NCBI GenBank assembly: GCA_003449515.1
Contig: DMHI01000212.1
Coordinates: forward strand, 1-6,833
Direction: 5' to 3'
DNA from: Lysobacteraceae bacterium
Lineage (GTDB): Bacteria > Pseudomonadota > Gammaproteobacteria > Xanthomonadales > Xanthomonadaceae
Length of the DNA: 6,833 nt
Shown here: positions 1 to 5,785 of the stretch, in pieces
Numbering within the stretch: the first letter of the stretch is position 1
Layout: each line of letters begins with the position of its first letter
Position numbers and translations under genes: made by a program
The notes under the pieces: model-generated
The model's input: the letters and a program-made list of their open reading frames with translations, nothing else
The model's database searches: none
Told to the model about the DNA's origin: nothing

Positions 1-400
1 CGTAGCTGTGCGCGCCGAAGCCACAGACCACGCCCACGGCGAGGTCGGACAGGTAGCTGTGGTGCCGGAACGGCTCGCGCGCGTGCGGGTTGCTCAGGTG
101 CACTTCGATGAAGGGCGTGCGCACCGCGGCGAAGGCGTCGCGCAGGGCCACCGAGGTGTGGGTGAACGCGGCGGGGTTCACCAGCACGATGGCGGTGCCG
201 TCGGCGCGGGTGGCCTGCACGCGCTCCACCAGCGCATGCTCGGCATTGCTCTGGAAGGCCAGCAGTTCGTGCCCGGCAGCGGCGGCCCGCAGGGCCAGCC
301 GGGTGTTGATCGCTTCGAGCGTGTCGCGGCCGTAGACCTCCGGCTCGCGGCTGCCGAGCAGGTTGAGGTTGGGGCCGTGCAGGACGAGGATCGAGGCCAT
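1..400 (-). CDS. aroQ: 3-dehydroquinate dehydratase, type II (partial, 3' end beyond window)
   Basis: Cytoplasmic enzyme of the shikimate pathway that dehydrates 3-dehydroquinate to 3-dehydroshikimate. The reverse strand from the ATG at 398-400 reads an open frame of 133 residues to the window edge; the family is usually about 145-150 residues, so only the last 10-20 are missing. Family motifs are in order: HGPNLNLLGSREP at residues 8-20 with Arg18 and Tyr23 (catalytic loop), NPAAFTHTS at 75-83, Asp88, the EVHLSNPHARE block at 99-109 with the catalytic His101, and Arg112. These residues match the type II dodecameric enzyme, not the type I Schiff-base enzyme. No strong ribosome binding site is visible before the ATG. 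In related genomes aroQ is usually followed by accB and accC, which would lie left of this window; that is recalled, not seen. It is divergent from the secreted-protein gene to its right. Confidence 0.96.
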   Translation of the reverse strand, partial: MASILVLHGPNLNLLGSREPEVYGRDTLEAINTRLALRAAAAGHELLAFQSNAEHALVERVQATRADGTAIVLVNPAAFTHTSVALRDAFAAVRTPFIEVHLSNPHAREPFRHHSYLSDLAVGVVCGFGAHSY

Positions 401-590
401 GACGCGGGCGGACCGGGGCAGGGCCGCCAGACTGCCCGTGCTAGAGCTTTCTGTCTAGGGATTGGTCGCTAGTTCCCCGGAGATCGCGGCTGTTTGCTTG
501 AAGCGATGGCGTCGCGAGGGGGTGCCGTTCACGCGGCAATGATGAATCGGACAGCAGTCTTATTCTGGTCGAGTCGCCTTCGCTCTGCGA

Positions 591-1634
591 GTGCGGCGCG
601 GCACCCCAAGCAGAGAACGCCGGATAGTCGATTTCTCCTCGAGGTTTAACTATGGCAATTCATCTGGATCGCCCCCCCCCCTCATCAATCACGTAGCCCG
701 GCGACCACGCCAACGCCTACTGCTCTCTTCGATTGCCGCGATCCTGTTCATCGCGGGTGCGAATCGAGCCGAGGCTTGTCCAACCACCCCGGATCCAACG
801 ATCGGCGATGATTGCTCACCTCCCGCTCCGATCCTGCCCATGGGCGCGAAAGCCGCTTACATGGAATTGCGGGGGCTCACTGGCGCTGGTGCCGTCGTTC
901 TACAGGACGGCACCTTGGTGTCTCTCGATTTTGCGAGCGGCGAGATCGTTTTCCGACTCGCCAGCGGTGGTGAACTCCGCGTCCATCGCGACCAACTGCC
1001 GCCTGACGCGCGTGCTCAGTTCATCCAGCTCGCGTCGCGTGTCGCAGCTAACCCTCTTCGGTCTCTCGAGGCGGGAACTGGACTCCCGCCGCCAAGTGCC
1101 ACCGCGCCCGTGCAAATCCCGCGCTGGGGTTATCCGCTTCGAGATTCGATGTTCGCCTTCGGCGGGCGGGTCTTTCCGAAAAACGGGGAATCTGAAGAAG
1201 AGTCACCGTGCGCTGAGGATCCGTCGGCCTGTCGGCCACCAGTGATGCTGGAACGAATTGAGGTGACCGGCTTCAGCATCAATGGTTCGAGCTCGTCCGA
1301 CCGCTTCGACATGTGGTGGGCACGAAACAGCGAACCCCGTCCTGTGTTGTCGCCTACAGACCTCAGTACGATGTTCGAACAGTGGTACTTAGAGCGTAAT
1401 CGCGCGGATTGGGAGCAGTGGCGACAGCGACGATGCGCGGACGTGGATTCCGCAGTTGCCGCTGCCGGTGTGGCGACCATAGGCGTAGCGGGTGGCTGCG
1501 CCACAGTGTGGACGGTGGCGGGAGGTGTCGTGTGTGCCGCCTCCGTTATTGGCCTGATGCTCGCAATGAACGAACAGGCGGACGCAACGGCTGATTGTTT
1601 AGGCCCGTATCCTGGTCCAGGAGGCTGGCCATGA
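591..1634 (+). CDS. Secreted cysteine-containing protein of unknown function, with a frame-uncertain N-terminus
   Basis: I do not recognise a family. The open frame from GTG 591 gives 347 residues. A signal peptide is clear: a basic stretch at about 37-42, a hydrophobic core at 43-57 and an AEA|C cleavage site at 60-63, which puts it in the periplasm or outside. The mature part has eight cysteines (63, 75, 207, 214, 282, 303, 315, 336), a charged middle with the phrase LERIEVTG at 220-227, a tryptophan-rich stretch around 242-277, and a Gly/Ala-rich hydrophobic segment at about 288-326 before a Pro/Gly tail. The GTG start has no good ribosome binding site and would put about 36 residues before the signal peptide. 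A better start, ATG 652 with GAGG at 641-644, lies one frame away, separated by a ten-C run. With eleven Cs it would give 327 residues and a normal 42-residue signal peptide. The next in-frame ATG (841) would lose the signal. The stop overlaps the next gene. Base composition is less GC-rich than the neighbours. Confidence 0.72.
   Translation: MRRGTPSRERRIVDFSSRFNYGNSSGSPPPLINHVARRPRQRLLLSSIAAILFIAGANRAEACPTTPDPTIGDDCSPPAPILPMGAKAAYMELRGLTGAGAVVLQDGTLVSLDFASGEIVFRLASGGELRVHRDQLPPDARAQFIQLASRVAANPLRSLEAGTGLPPPSATAPVQIPRWGYPLRDSMFAFGGRVFPKNGESEEESPCAEDPSACRPPVMLERIEVTGFSINGSSSSDRFDMWWARNSEPRPVLSPTDLSTMFEQWYLERNRADWEQWRQRRCADVDSAVAAAGVATIGVAGGCATVWTVAGGVVCAASVIGLMLAMNEQADATADCLGPYPGPGGWP
641..654 (+). 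promoter_or_regulatory. Ribosome binding site and ATG out of frame with the secreted-protein gene
   Basis: GAGG at 641-644 is followed by seven bases and an ATG at 652-654. This is the best start signal in the region. As written, translation from it reaches TAG at 694-696 after 14 codons. One extra base in the adjacent C run would join it to the long frame just before the signal peptide. Confidence 0.55.
672..681 (+). repeat. Homopolymeric tract of ten C residues inside a 5' coding region
   Basis: Ten consecutive C residues follow the G at 671, seven codons after ATG 652. The tract sits where the ATG 652 frame and the long open frame would have to be joined. Gaining one C (eleven) or losing two (eight) would make the two continuous. 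The run could be a slipped-strand phase-variation tract, a transcriptional slippage site or a sequencing or assembly miscount. Confidence 0.9.
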
Positions 1635-1858
1635 GCACAGGCGCATGGATTGTTGACACTTTCGGGCAATGGGGCCCGCTCGTTGTCCTGGGAGCTTGCA
1701 TTGCGAGTCTCGCGGCGTTCTGGTTTCTTGTTCGGCCGAGGCTGGTCGCTTGGATCACCAGCGACGCAGCGCTGCAGGCGCGCAGGCAGACAATCGTGCT
1801 CGTCACCGCGGCGCTCTGTGCGATATTGAGCTTCGCCATCTCGTTTTCGATCCGCTGA
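1631..1858 (+). CDS. Small two-helix inner-membrane protein of unknown function
   Basis: A 75-residue protein I cannot place in a family. Two hydrophobic segments, at about 17-34 and 54-72, are joined by a short polar and basic loop (RPRLVAWITSDAALQARRQ, about 36-53). This predicts a hairpin in the inner membrane with the positive loop probably in the cytoplasm. The start is well supported: AGGAGG at 1619-1624, six bases, then ATG at 1631, which overlaps the TGA of the upstream gene as ATGA. An in-frame TTG at 1595 is an alternative but has no comparable site. The overlap implies coupled translation and a shared function with the secreted protein. The size and topology would suit a small holin-like, immunity-like or export-helper membrane protein, but no motif decides between these. 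It converges on the tlpA-like gene. Confidence 0.78.
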   Translation: MSTGAWIVDTFGQWGPLVVLGACIASLAAFWFLVRPRLVAWITSDAALQARRQTIVLVTAALCAILSFAISFSIR

Positions 1859-1879
1859 GGCTCTGATTCCCAAGGACGC

Positions 1880-1908
1880 AAAACTCCCGCCCGGCCTCGG
1901 CCGGGCGG
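1880..1908 (-). terminator. Intrinsic terminator of the dsbD-tlpA operon
   Basis: An inverted repeat with arms CCGCCCGG (1887-1894) and CCGGGCGG (1901-1908) can extend one more pair to leave a CTCG tetraloop. Read on the minus strand it begins one base after the TGA of the tlpA-like gene and is followed by GAG and four T residues (1883-1880). On the plus strand only a weak T-rich tail follows, so it may also slow transcription from the left-hand pair. Confidence 0.8.
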
Positions 1909-1909
1909 C

Positions 1910-2479
1910 TCATTCTTTGGCGGCAGAAGTCTTGCGCTCACCGACCCAAGCCTCGATCGCCTCGACATCCGGGAACGGCCGCAGGTGCTGCGCCACGAGC
2001 CGGCCCTGCGGGTCGATCAGCACGGTGTAGGGCAGCACGCCGCGGGTGTTGCCCAGCCGCACCGAGCTGTCGGTGCGCGAGTTCGGTTCGGCGAAGATCG
2101 GGAAGTCGACCGGAACGCGGTCGAGGAAGGCGGCCGCGTCGGCGGCGTCCTCCAGGGCGATGCCGATCACCTGCACACCGTCCGCGCCCTGCGCGTGGTG
2201 GTAGGCATCGAGCAGGGGCATCTCCTTGACGCAGGGCGGGCACCAGCTCGCCCAGAAATTGATCAGGCGCCAGCGGCCTTCGCCGGGCAGAGGCTGGTTG
2301 ACGCCATCGAGCGTGGTGCCGAGCAGCGGCTCGGCCGATTCGCCCAAGGCCACCACCTTGAGCCCGGGCGGCGGCGGTGGCACGCGGGCCTCGTCGAAGG
2401 CGCCGCGCAGCCAGATGCCCACCGCGGCGCTGGCGAGCGCGAAGGCGACGATCAGGGTCCACTGCAGGGCGGGCTTCAT
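1910..2479 (-). CDS. TlpA/ResA-like membrane-anchored thioredoxin-fold protein
   Basis: A periplasmic thiol-disulfide oxidoreductase of 189 residues. An N-terminal hydrophobic segment at about 6-23 without an obvious cleavage site suggests a membrane anchor, followed by a proline-rich linker (34-38). The redoxin domain covers about 42-180, with the active-site motif WASWCPPC at 76-83 (Cys80, Cys83) and the cis-proline loop GVLPYT with Pro150. This is the TlpA/ResA/CcmG class, whose members reduce disulfides in apocytochrome c, in copper-handling proteins or in other periplasmic targets; the target cannot be told from sequence. Its ATG (2477-2479) overlaps the TGA of dsbD by four bases, so the two are translationally coupled, and DsbD is the expected electron donor. 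A terminator follows directly. A dedicated CcmG role is less likely because no ccm genes are nearby. Confidence 0.92.
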   Translation of the reverse strand: MKPALQWTLIVAFALASAAVGIWLRGAFDEARVPPPPPGLKVVALGESAEPLLGTTLDGVNQPLPGEGRWRLINFWASWCPPCVKEMPLLDAYHHAQGADGVQVIGIALEDAADAAAFLDRVPVDFPIFAEPNSRTDSSVRLGNTRGVLPYTVLIDPQGRLVAQHLRPFPDVEAIEAWVGERKTSAAKE

Positions 2480-4887
2480 GGCGTGGCTCCCTGGCCGGTG
2501 GCCGTGGCCGTGGCCGCGCCCGCGGCGGCACTGGTGCCCGCGGCCCGTGTCAGCGCCGCCTCGACAATGCCGGCGGTGAGCAGGTTCGGCAGCACCTCGG
2601 GCTCGCCGCCACCGGCCGGATAGACCGCGTAGAACGGCACGCCGACGGCACCATGCTCGCGCAGGTAGGCGGTGATGGCCGGATCGACATCGGTCCAGTC
2701 GCCCTTGAGGTAGACGCCCGCGGCCGCGTCAAGCGCATCGCGGAACGTCGCGGTGGCGAGTGCGGTGCGTTCGTTGGCCTTGCAGGTCACGCACCAGTCG
2801 GCGGTCATGTTGACGAACACCACGCGCCCCTGCGCGCGCAGCGCGGCGAGTGCCTGCGGCGTCCACGGCAGGCTGCCATCGGCGGCGGGCGGCGGCACCC
2901 GTGCCGCTGCGCCGGCGCTGCCGTCGACCGCGCCGAGGGCCGCCAGGTCCGCGCCGCTGGCGCTGCCGGCTTCGTCCGTGCCGGCATGCACTGCCGCGAG
3001 CTCGCGGGCCGACGGCAACTGCTGCACCGGCCACAGCACCGCCACGCCGGCGGCGGCGATCGCGAGGCCGAGCGCACGCAGCGCCACGGCGCGGAAGCGC
3101 GCGATCTCCCACAGCCACAGGCCCAGCGCGAGCAGCACCGCACCGCCCAGCAGCCAGCCCACGGCGTCGGCACCGCGCTGCTTGGCAAGCACCCACACCA
3201 GCCAGACCGCCGTGAGGTACATCGGGAAGGCCAGCACCTGCTTGAACCGCTCCATCCACGCGCCGGGCCTGGGCAGCCGCGCGGCCAGCGCCGGCACGAA
3301 GCCGATCACGAGGAAGGGCAGGGCCAGGCCGAGACCCAGCGCCACGAACACACCGAGCGCCGTCGCCGGCGACGCGGCGAAGGCGAAGGCGAGCGCGGCA
3401 CCCATGAACGGCGCGGTGCAGGGCGCGGCCACCACCACGGCGAGCACGCCGGTGAAGAAATCACCGGCCGGGCCGGATTTGCGGGTCAGCGCGTCGCCCG
3501 CTCCAGCAAGGCCGCCGCCAAGGGTGAACACGCCCGAGAGCATCAGGCCCACGGCGAACATCACCAGTGCCAGAGCACCGACCACGGCCGGTTGCTGCAG
3601 TTGGAAGCCCCAGCCCAGCGCCAGGCCGGCCTCGCGCAGGCCCAGCGCCAGCGCGCCGAGTGCGGCGAAGCTCAGCACCACGCCGGTCGTGTACCAGAGC
3701 GCCGATCGGCGTGCACCGCCCGCGCCCGCGCCGGCGACACTCAGCACTTTCAGCGACAGGATCGGCAGCACGCAGGGCATCAGGTTGAGGATCACGCCAC
3801 CAAGCAGGGCGAAGGCGAGCGCGGCGAACACGCCGAGCGCGCCGGATCGGTGGTCCGTGGCCGCGCCATCGCGGGCCGCGCCGCCGCCGGTCGTCGCGTT
3901 TGCCGGTGCATCGGCCAGGGGCAGGGTGAAGGCGCGCGTCAACGGCGGGTAGCAGACGCCATCCTTCTGGCAGCCCATGAAGCGCACGCGCAGCGTCAGC
4001 GTGTCCGGGCCGTCCTGCGGGCGGATGATGCGCAGCGGCAGCATCGCCTCGTCGAAATACACCGGCTGCTCGCCGAAGTGCGGGTCGCTATGCGTCTGTG
4101 CCGGCGGCCACTCACCCGCCGCCACCGTCGCCCCGCGCGGGCTGTGCGCGGCGAAGGTGGTCTTGTCGCGATACAGGTAGTAGCCCGGGGCCATCAGGAA
4201 GCGCACCACCAGGTGATCGGGGCCGTCGGTGACGGCGTCGACGCGGAAGGCCTCGTGCTCCGGCAGCGGGATGCCGGCGCTGCCGGTGATGGTGAGGCCC
4301 GGCGCAGCGACCGCATCGACACCCACCCGAGGGCCGAGCAGATCGCTGCCGCGCGGGCCGCTCGACAGCAGGCCGGTGCCGGCCTCCGCAGCGACCGCGC
4401 TGCCGCCGCCGAGGTCGACGCGGATCTCGCGGCTCTGCGGCGGAAAGCAGATGCCGAGGTCGGCGCAACCCTGGTAGCGCACGCGCAAGCGCAACGCGGT
4501 CGCGCCCGGCGCCGGTTGGACGGGCAGGGTCGCCACGAGGGTGTTGCGGTAGGTCTCGACCTCGCCGAAGAACGCGTCGGTGTGCCGCTTCCCCGGTGGC
4601 AACGCCAGCTCGCCCGCCGCCGTGCCGCCCTCCAGGACTTCGACGCCCGTGCGGTGGCGATAGAGGTAGTAGCCCTCGGCGATCGCCCAGCGCAGCGTCA
4701 CCGCCTCGCGCGAGGGCGCGGCGGCCGACAGCACGAAGGCCTCGTCGACCGGCAGCAGATCGTCGAGATCGGCGGCCTGCGCCGATGCGCCGGGCAGCAG
4801 CGACGCGACGAGGCCGAGCAGCGCGAACAGGGCGGCGAAGGGTAGGGCCCGACGCGCGGCAGCGCGCGGCGGCAGAACAGCGGTCAT
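2476..4887 (-). CDS. dsbD: Thiol:disulfide interchange protein DsbD with duplicated alpha domain
   Basis: Inner-membrane electron transporter that moves reducing equivalents from cytoplasmic thioredoxin to periplasmic thiol proteins. Numbering is from the ATG at 4885-4887 (803 residues). A signal sequence (about 13-38) is followed by two n-DsbD alpha domains in tandem: one around 40-160 with GCADLGIC (Cys141, Cys147) and one around 200-325 with GCQKDGVC (Cys306, Cys312). Both keep a GYYLYR phrase. The transmembrane beta domain (about 350-620) has its cysteine pair in NLMPCVLP (Cys372) and AAPCTAPF (Cys490). The C-terminal thioredoxin-like gamma domain (about 670-780) has DWCVTC (Cys699, Cys702), then an Ala/Thr-rich tail. 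The E. coli protein has about 565 residues and one alpha domain, so the extra length is mainly the duplication. A GTG at 4897-4899 would add four residues; ATG is preferred because GTGGA lies seven bases before it. First gene of an operon with the tlpA-like gene. Confidence 0.96.
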   Translation of the reverse strand: MTAVLPPRAAARRALPFAALFALLGLVASLLPGASAQAADLDDLLPVDEAFVLSAAAPSREAVTLRWAIAEGYYLYRHRTGVEVLEGGTAAGELALPPGKRHTDAFFGEVETYRNTLVATLPVQPAPGATALRLRVRYQGCADLGICFPPQSREIRVDLGGGSAVAAEAGTGLLSSGPRGSDLLGPRVGVDAVAAPGLTITGSAGIPLPEHEAFRVDAVTDGPDHLVVRFLMAPGYYLYRDKTTFAAHSPRGATVAAGEWPPAQTHSDPHFGEQPVYFDEAMLPLRIIRPQDGPDTLTLRVRFMGCQKDGVCYPPLTRAFTLPLADAPANATTGGGAARDGAATDHRSGALGVFAALAFALLGGVILNLMPCVLPILSLKVLSVAGAGAGGARRSALWYTTGVVLSFAALGALALGLREAGLALGWGFQLQQPAVVGALALVMFAVGLMLSGVFTLGGGLAGAGDALTRKSGPAGDFFTGVLAVVVAAPCTAPFMGAALAFAFAASPATALGVFVALGLGLALPFLVIGFVPALAARLPRPGAWMERFKQVLAFPMYLTAVWLVWVLAKQRGADAVGWLLGGAVLLALGLWLWEIARFRAVALRALGLAIAAAGVAVLWPVQQLPSARELAAVHAGTDEAGSASGADLAALGAVDGSAGAAARVPPPAADGSLPWTPQALAALRAQGRVVFVNMTADWCVTCKANERTALATATFRDALDAAAGVYLKGDWTDVDPAITAYLREHGAVGVPFYAVYPAGGGEPEVLPNLLTAGIVEAALTRAAGTSAAAGAATATATGQGATP

Positions 4888-4928
4888 CGGCGAATCCACG
4901 GGCGGGCGCCGCAGCGCCCCGATGGCGC

Positions 4929-4958
4929 ATTATCGCGGCCGGCCGGCGGGGCTGACAG
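4929..4958 (-). promoter_or_regulatory. Probable sigma-70 promoter of dsbD-tlpA
   Basis: On the minus strand, CTGTCA (4953-4958, four of six bases matching the -35 consensus) is separated by 18 bases from GATAAT (4929-4934, five of six matching the -10 consensus). Transcription would start near 4920, giving a leader of about 35 bases before the dsbD ATG. AT-rich hexamers are scarce here, which adds weight to the match. Confidence 0.5.
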
Positions 4959-5008
4959 GGTGGGCTTCATGCGGCCTTGATCGCCGGTCCGGCGCTGTTG
5001 GCCCTGCG

Positions 5009-5026
5009 GTTACACCTGCCGGTAAC
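5009..5026. promoter_or_regulatory. Small dyad GTTAC-N8-GTAAC between dsbD and the PH-domain gene
   Basis: A perfect five-base inverted repeat (5009-5013 and 5022-5026) with an eight-base spacer lies in the divergent promoter region. The symmetry and the relatively AT-rich arms would suit a dimeric repressor or activator site, but such a short dyad can occur by chance. No clear -35/-10 pair for the PH-domain gene was found. Confidence 0.22.
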
Positions 5027-5074
5027 GGTCGCGCGGCTAGGCTGCCGCCTCCCAACCACCCTGCAGGTTCCCGC

Positions 5075-5707
5075 ATGTTCAAGAAACTCGCTGCCGAAGC
5101 CCTCGGCATGAGCGACATCGGCGTCATCGTCCCGGCCTCGGAGTTCGACAAGGTCGACGCCGACGACTACCTGTTCCACGAGGACGGCGAGCGCATCTTC
5201 TTCCTGATCAAGTCGAAGAAGGACGAGTACTGCTTCACCAACATGGCGCTGATCCACGTCGATGGCGAGTCGGCGGTGTCGACCAAGCGCATGGTCAAGC
5301 GTTACGAGTACACCGGCAACCGCATCGGCTATTGCGCGATCGAGACCGCCGGCAACCTCGACATGGACGTGGAGCTGAAGTTCTCGATCGGCGATTCGGG
5401 GTTCAGCATCGATGTGCGCAAGAACTTCATCGAGCAGGTCAAGGACATCTACAAGGCGCTGATCGCGATCGGCAAGCAGCAGGCGCGCGATGCCGTCGCC
5501 CGCGACAACGCGCTGCGCACGCTCGAGGCGATGGGCGGCATGCTCAAGCTCGGCAGCCTGCAGGGCGAGGCCGCCGTGGTGTCGCACTACAACGCCGTGC
5601 TCGACAACCTCAACGCCGCCATGCTCGACCGCCACACCACGCGCGATTTCAGCCGCGTGTTCGAGAAGTACATCCACAACAACAGCGCGCCGCCGGCGCT
5701 GCCGTAA
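5075..5707 (+). CDS. Bacterial PH-domain protein (YvbH-like)
   Basis: A cytoplasmic protein of 210 residues with no signal peptide or membrane segment. Residues about 8-132 resemble the bacterial pleckstrin-homology domain family (Pfam bPH_1, formerly DUF1696), including DKVDADDYLFHEDGE (25-39), FFLIKSKKDEYCFTN (42-56), LIHVDGESAVSTKRM (59-73) and a closing amphipathic helix near 115-133. The rest (about 134-200) is mostly helical and matches in position the YvbH-type C-terminal extension linked to oligomerisation. Structural work on the family reports ring-like oligomers; the cellular function is not established. The ATG at 5075 has GCAGG seven bases upstream; upstream extension to 4922 is rejected because it lacks conserved sequence. 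It stands alone, divergent from dsbD and convergent with cutA, so the context says nothing about its job. Confidence 0.88.
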   Translation: MFKKLAAEALGMSDIGVIVPASEFDKVDADDYLFHEDGERIFFLIKSKKDEYCFTNMALIHVDGESAVSTKRMVKRYEYTGNRIGYCAIETAGNLDMDVELKFSIGDSGFSIDVRKNFIEQVKDIYKALIAIGKQQARDAVARDNALRTLEAMGGMLKLGSLQGEAAVVSHYNAVLDNLNAAMLDRHTTRDFSRVFEKYIHNNSAPPALP

Positions 5708-5722
5708 GCGGCGGACGAGCCG

Positions 5723-5750
5723 CCGGGGGGGCGTCCGCGCGCCCCCCCGG
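5723..5750. terminator. GC-only hairpin between convergent PH-domain gene and cutA
   Basis: Eleven perfect base pairs (5723-5733 with 5740-5750) plus a possible T-G pair form a stem with a run of seven G facing seven C and a CCGC loop. It lies 15 bases after one stop codon and 35 bases from the other. There is no T run on either side, so it is not a classic intrinsic terminator, but it could act as a bidirectional stop or 3'-end stabiliser. A competing hairpin (CGGCGG 5709-5714 with CCGCCG 5720-5725) overlaps its base. Confidence 0.5.
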
Positions 5751-5785
5751 TCGGCGCGGCACCGGATCGCGCTGCGACCGCCCGA

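Noticed and set aside
8..472. 154-residue plus-strand open frame over aroQ
   Set aside because: The opposite strand encodes a clear AroQ with catalytic residues; this frame is its shadow.
1130..1873. 247-residue minus-strand open frame under the secreted-protein gene
   Set aside because: No ribosome site, no recognisable motif, and it covers both genes of the plus-strand pair and overlaps their supported start at 1631.
2491..2516. Short repeats of a GGCCGT-like hexamer at the 3' end of dsbD
   Set aside because: Only a few imperfect copies encoding an Ala/Thr tail; expected in high-GC coding sequence and not a convincing repeat element.
2377..4845. 822-residue open frame on the plus strand
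   Set aside because: It is antisense to dsbD; the product is Arg/Gln/His-rich low-complexity sequence typical of reading a GC-rich gene on the opposite strand, with no domains.
4888..4899. GTG start for dsbD at 4897-4899
   Set aside because: Not excluded, but it adds only four residues and would consume the GTGGA that best serves as the ribosome site of the ATG at 4887.
4922..5074. N-terminal extension of the PH-domain protein to 4922
   Set aside because: Family similarity starts at the ATG at 5075, which has a reasonable ribosome site; the upstream part overlaps the dsbD promoter region.
4967..5677. 236-residue minus-strand open frame over the PH-domain gene
   Set aside because: Val/Asp/Leu/His-rich complement of a real gene; the plus-strand product matches a known family from end to end.
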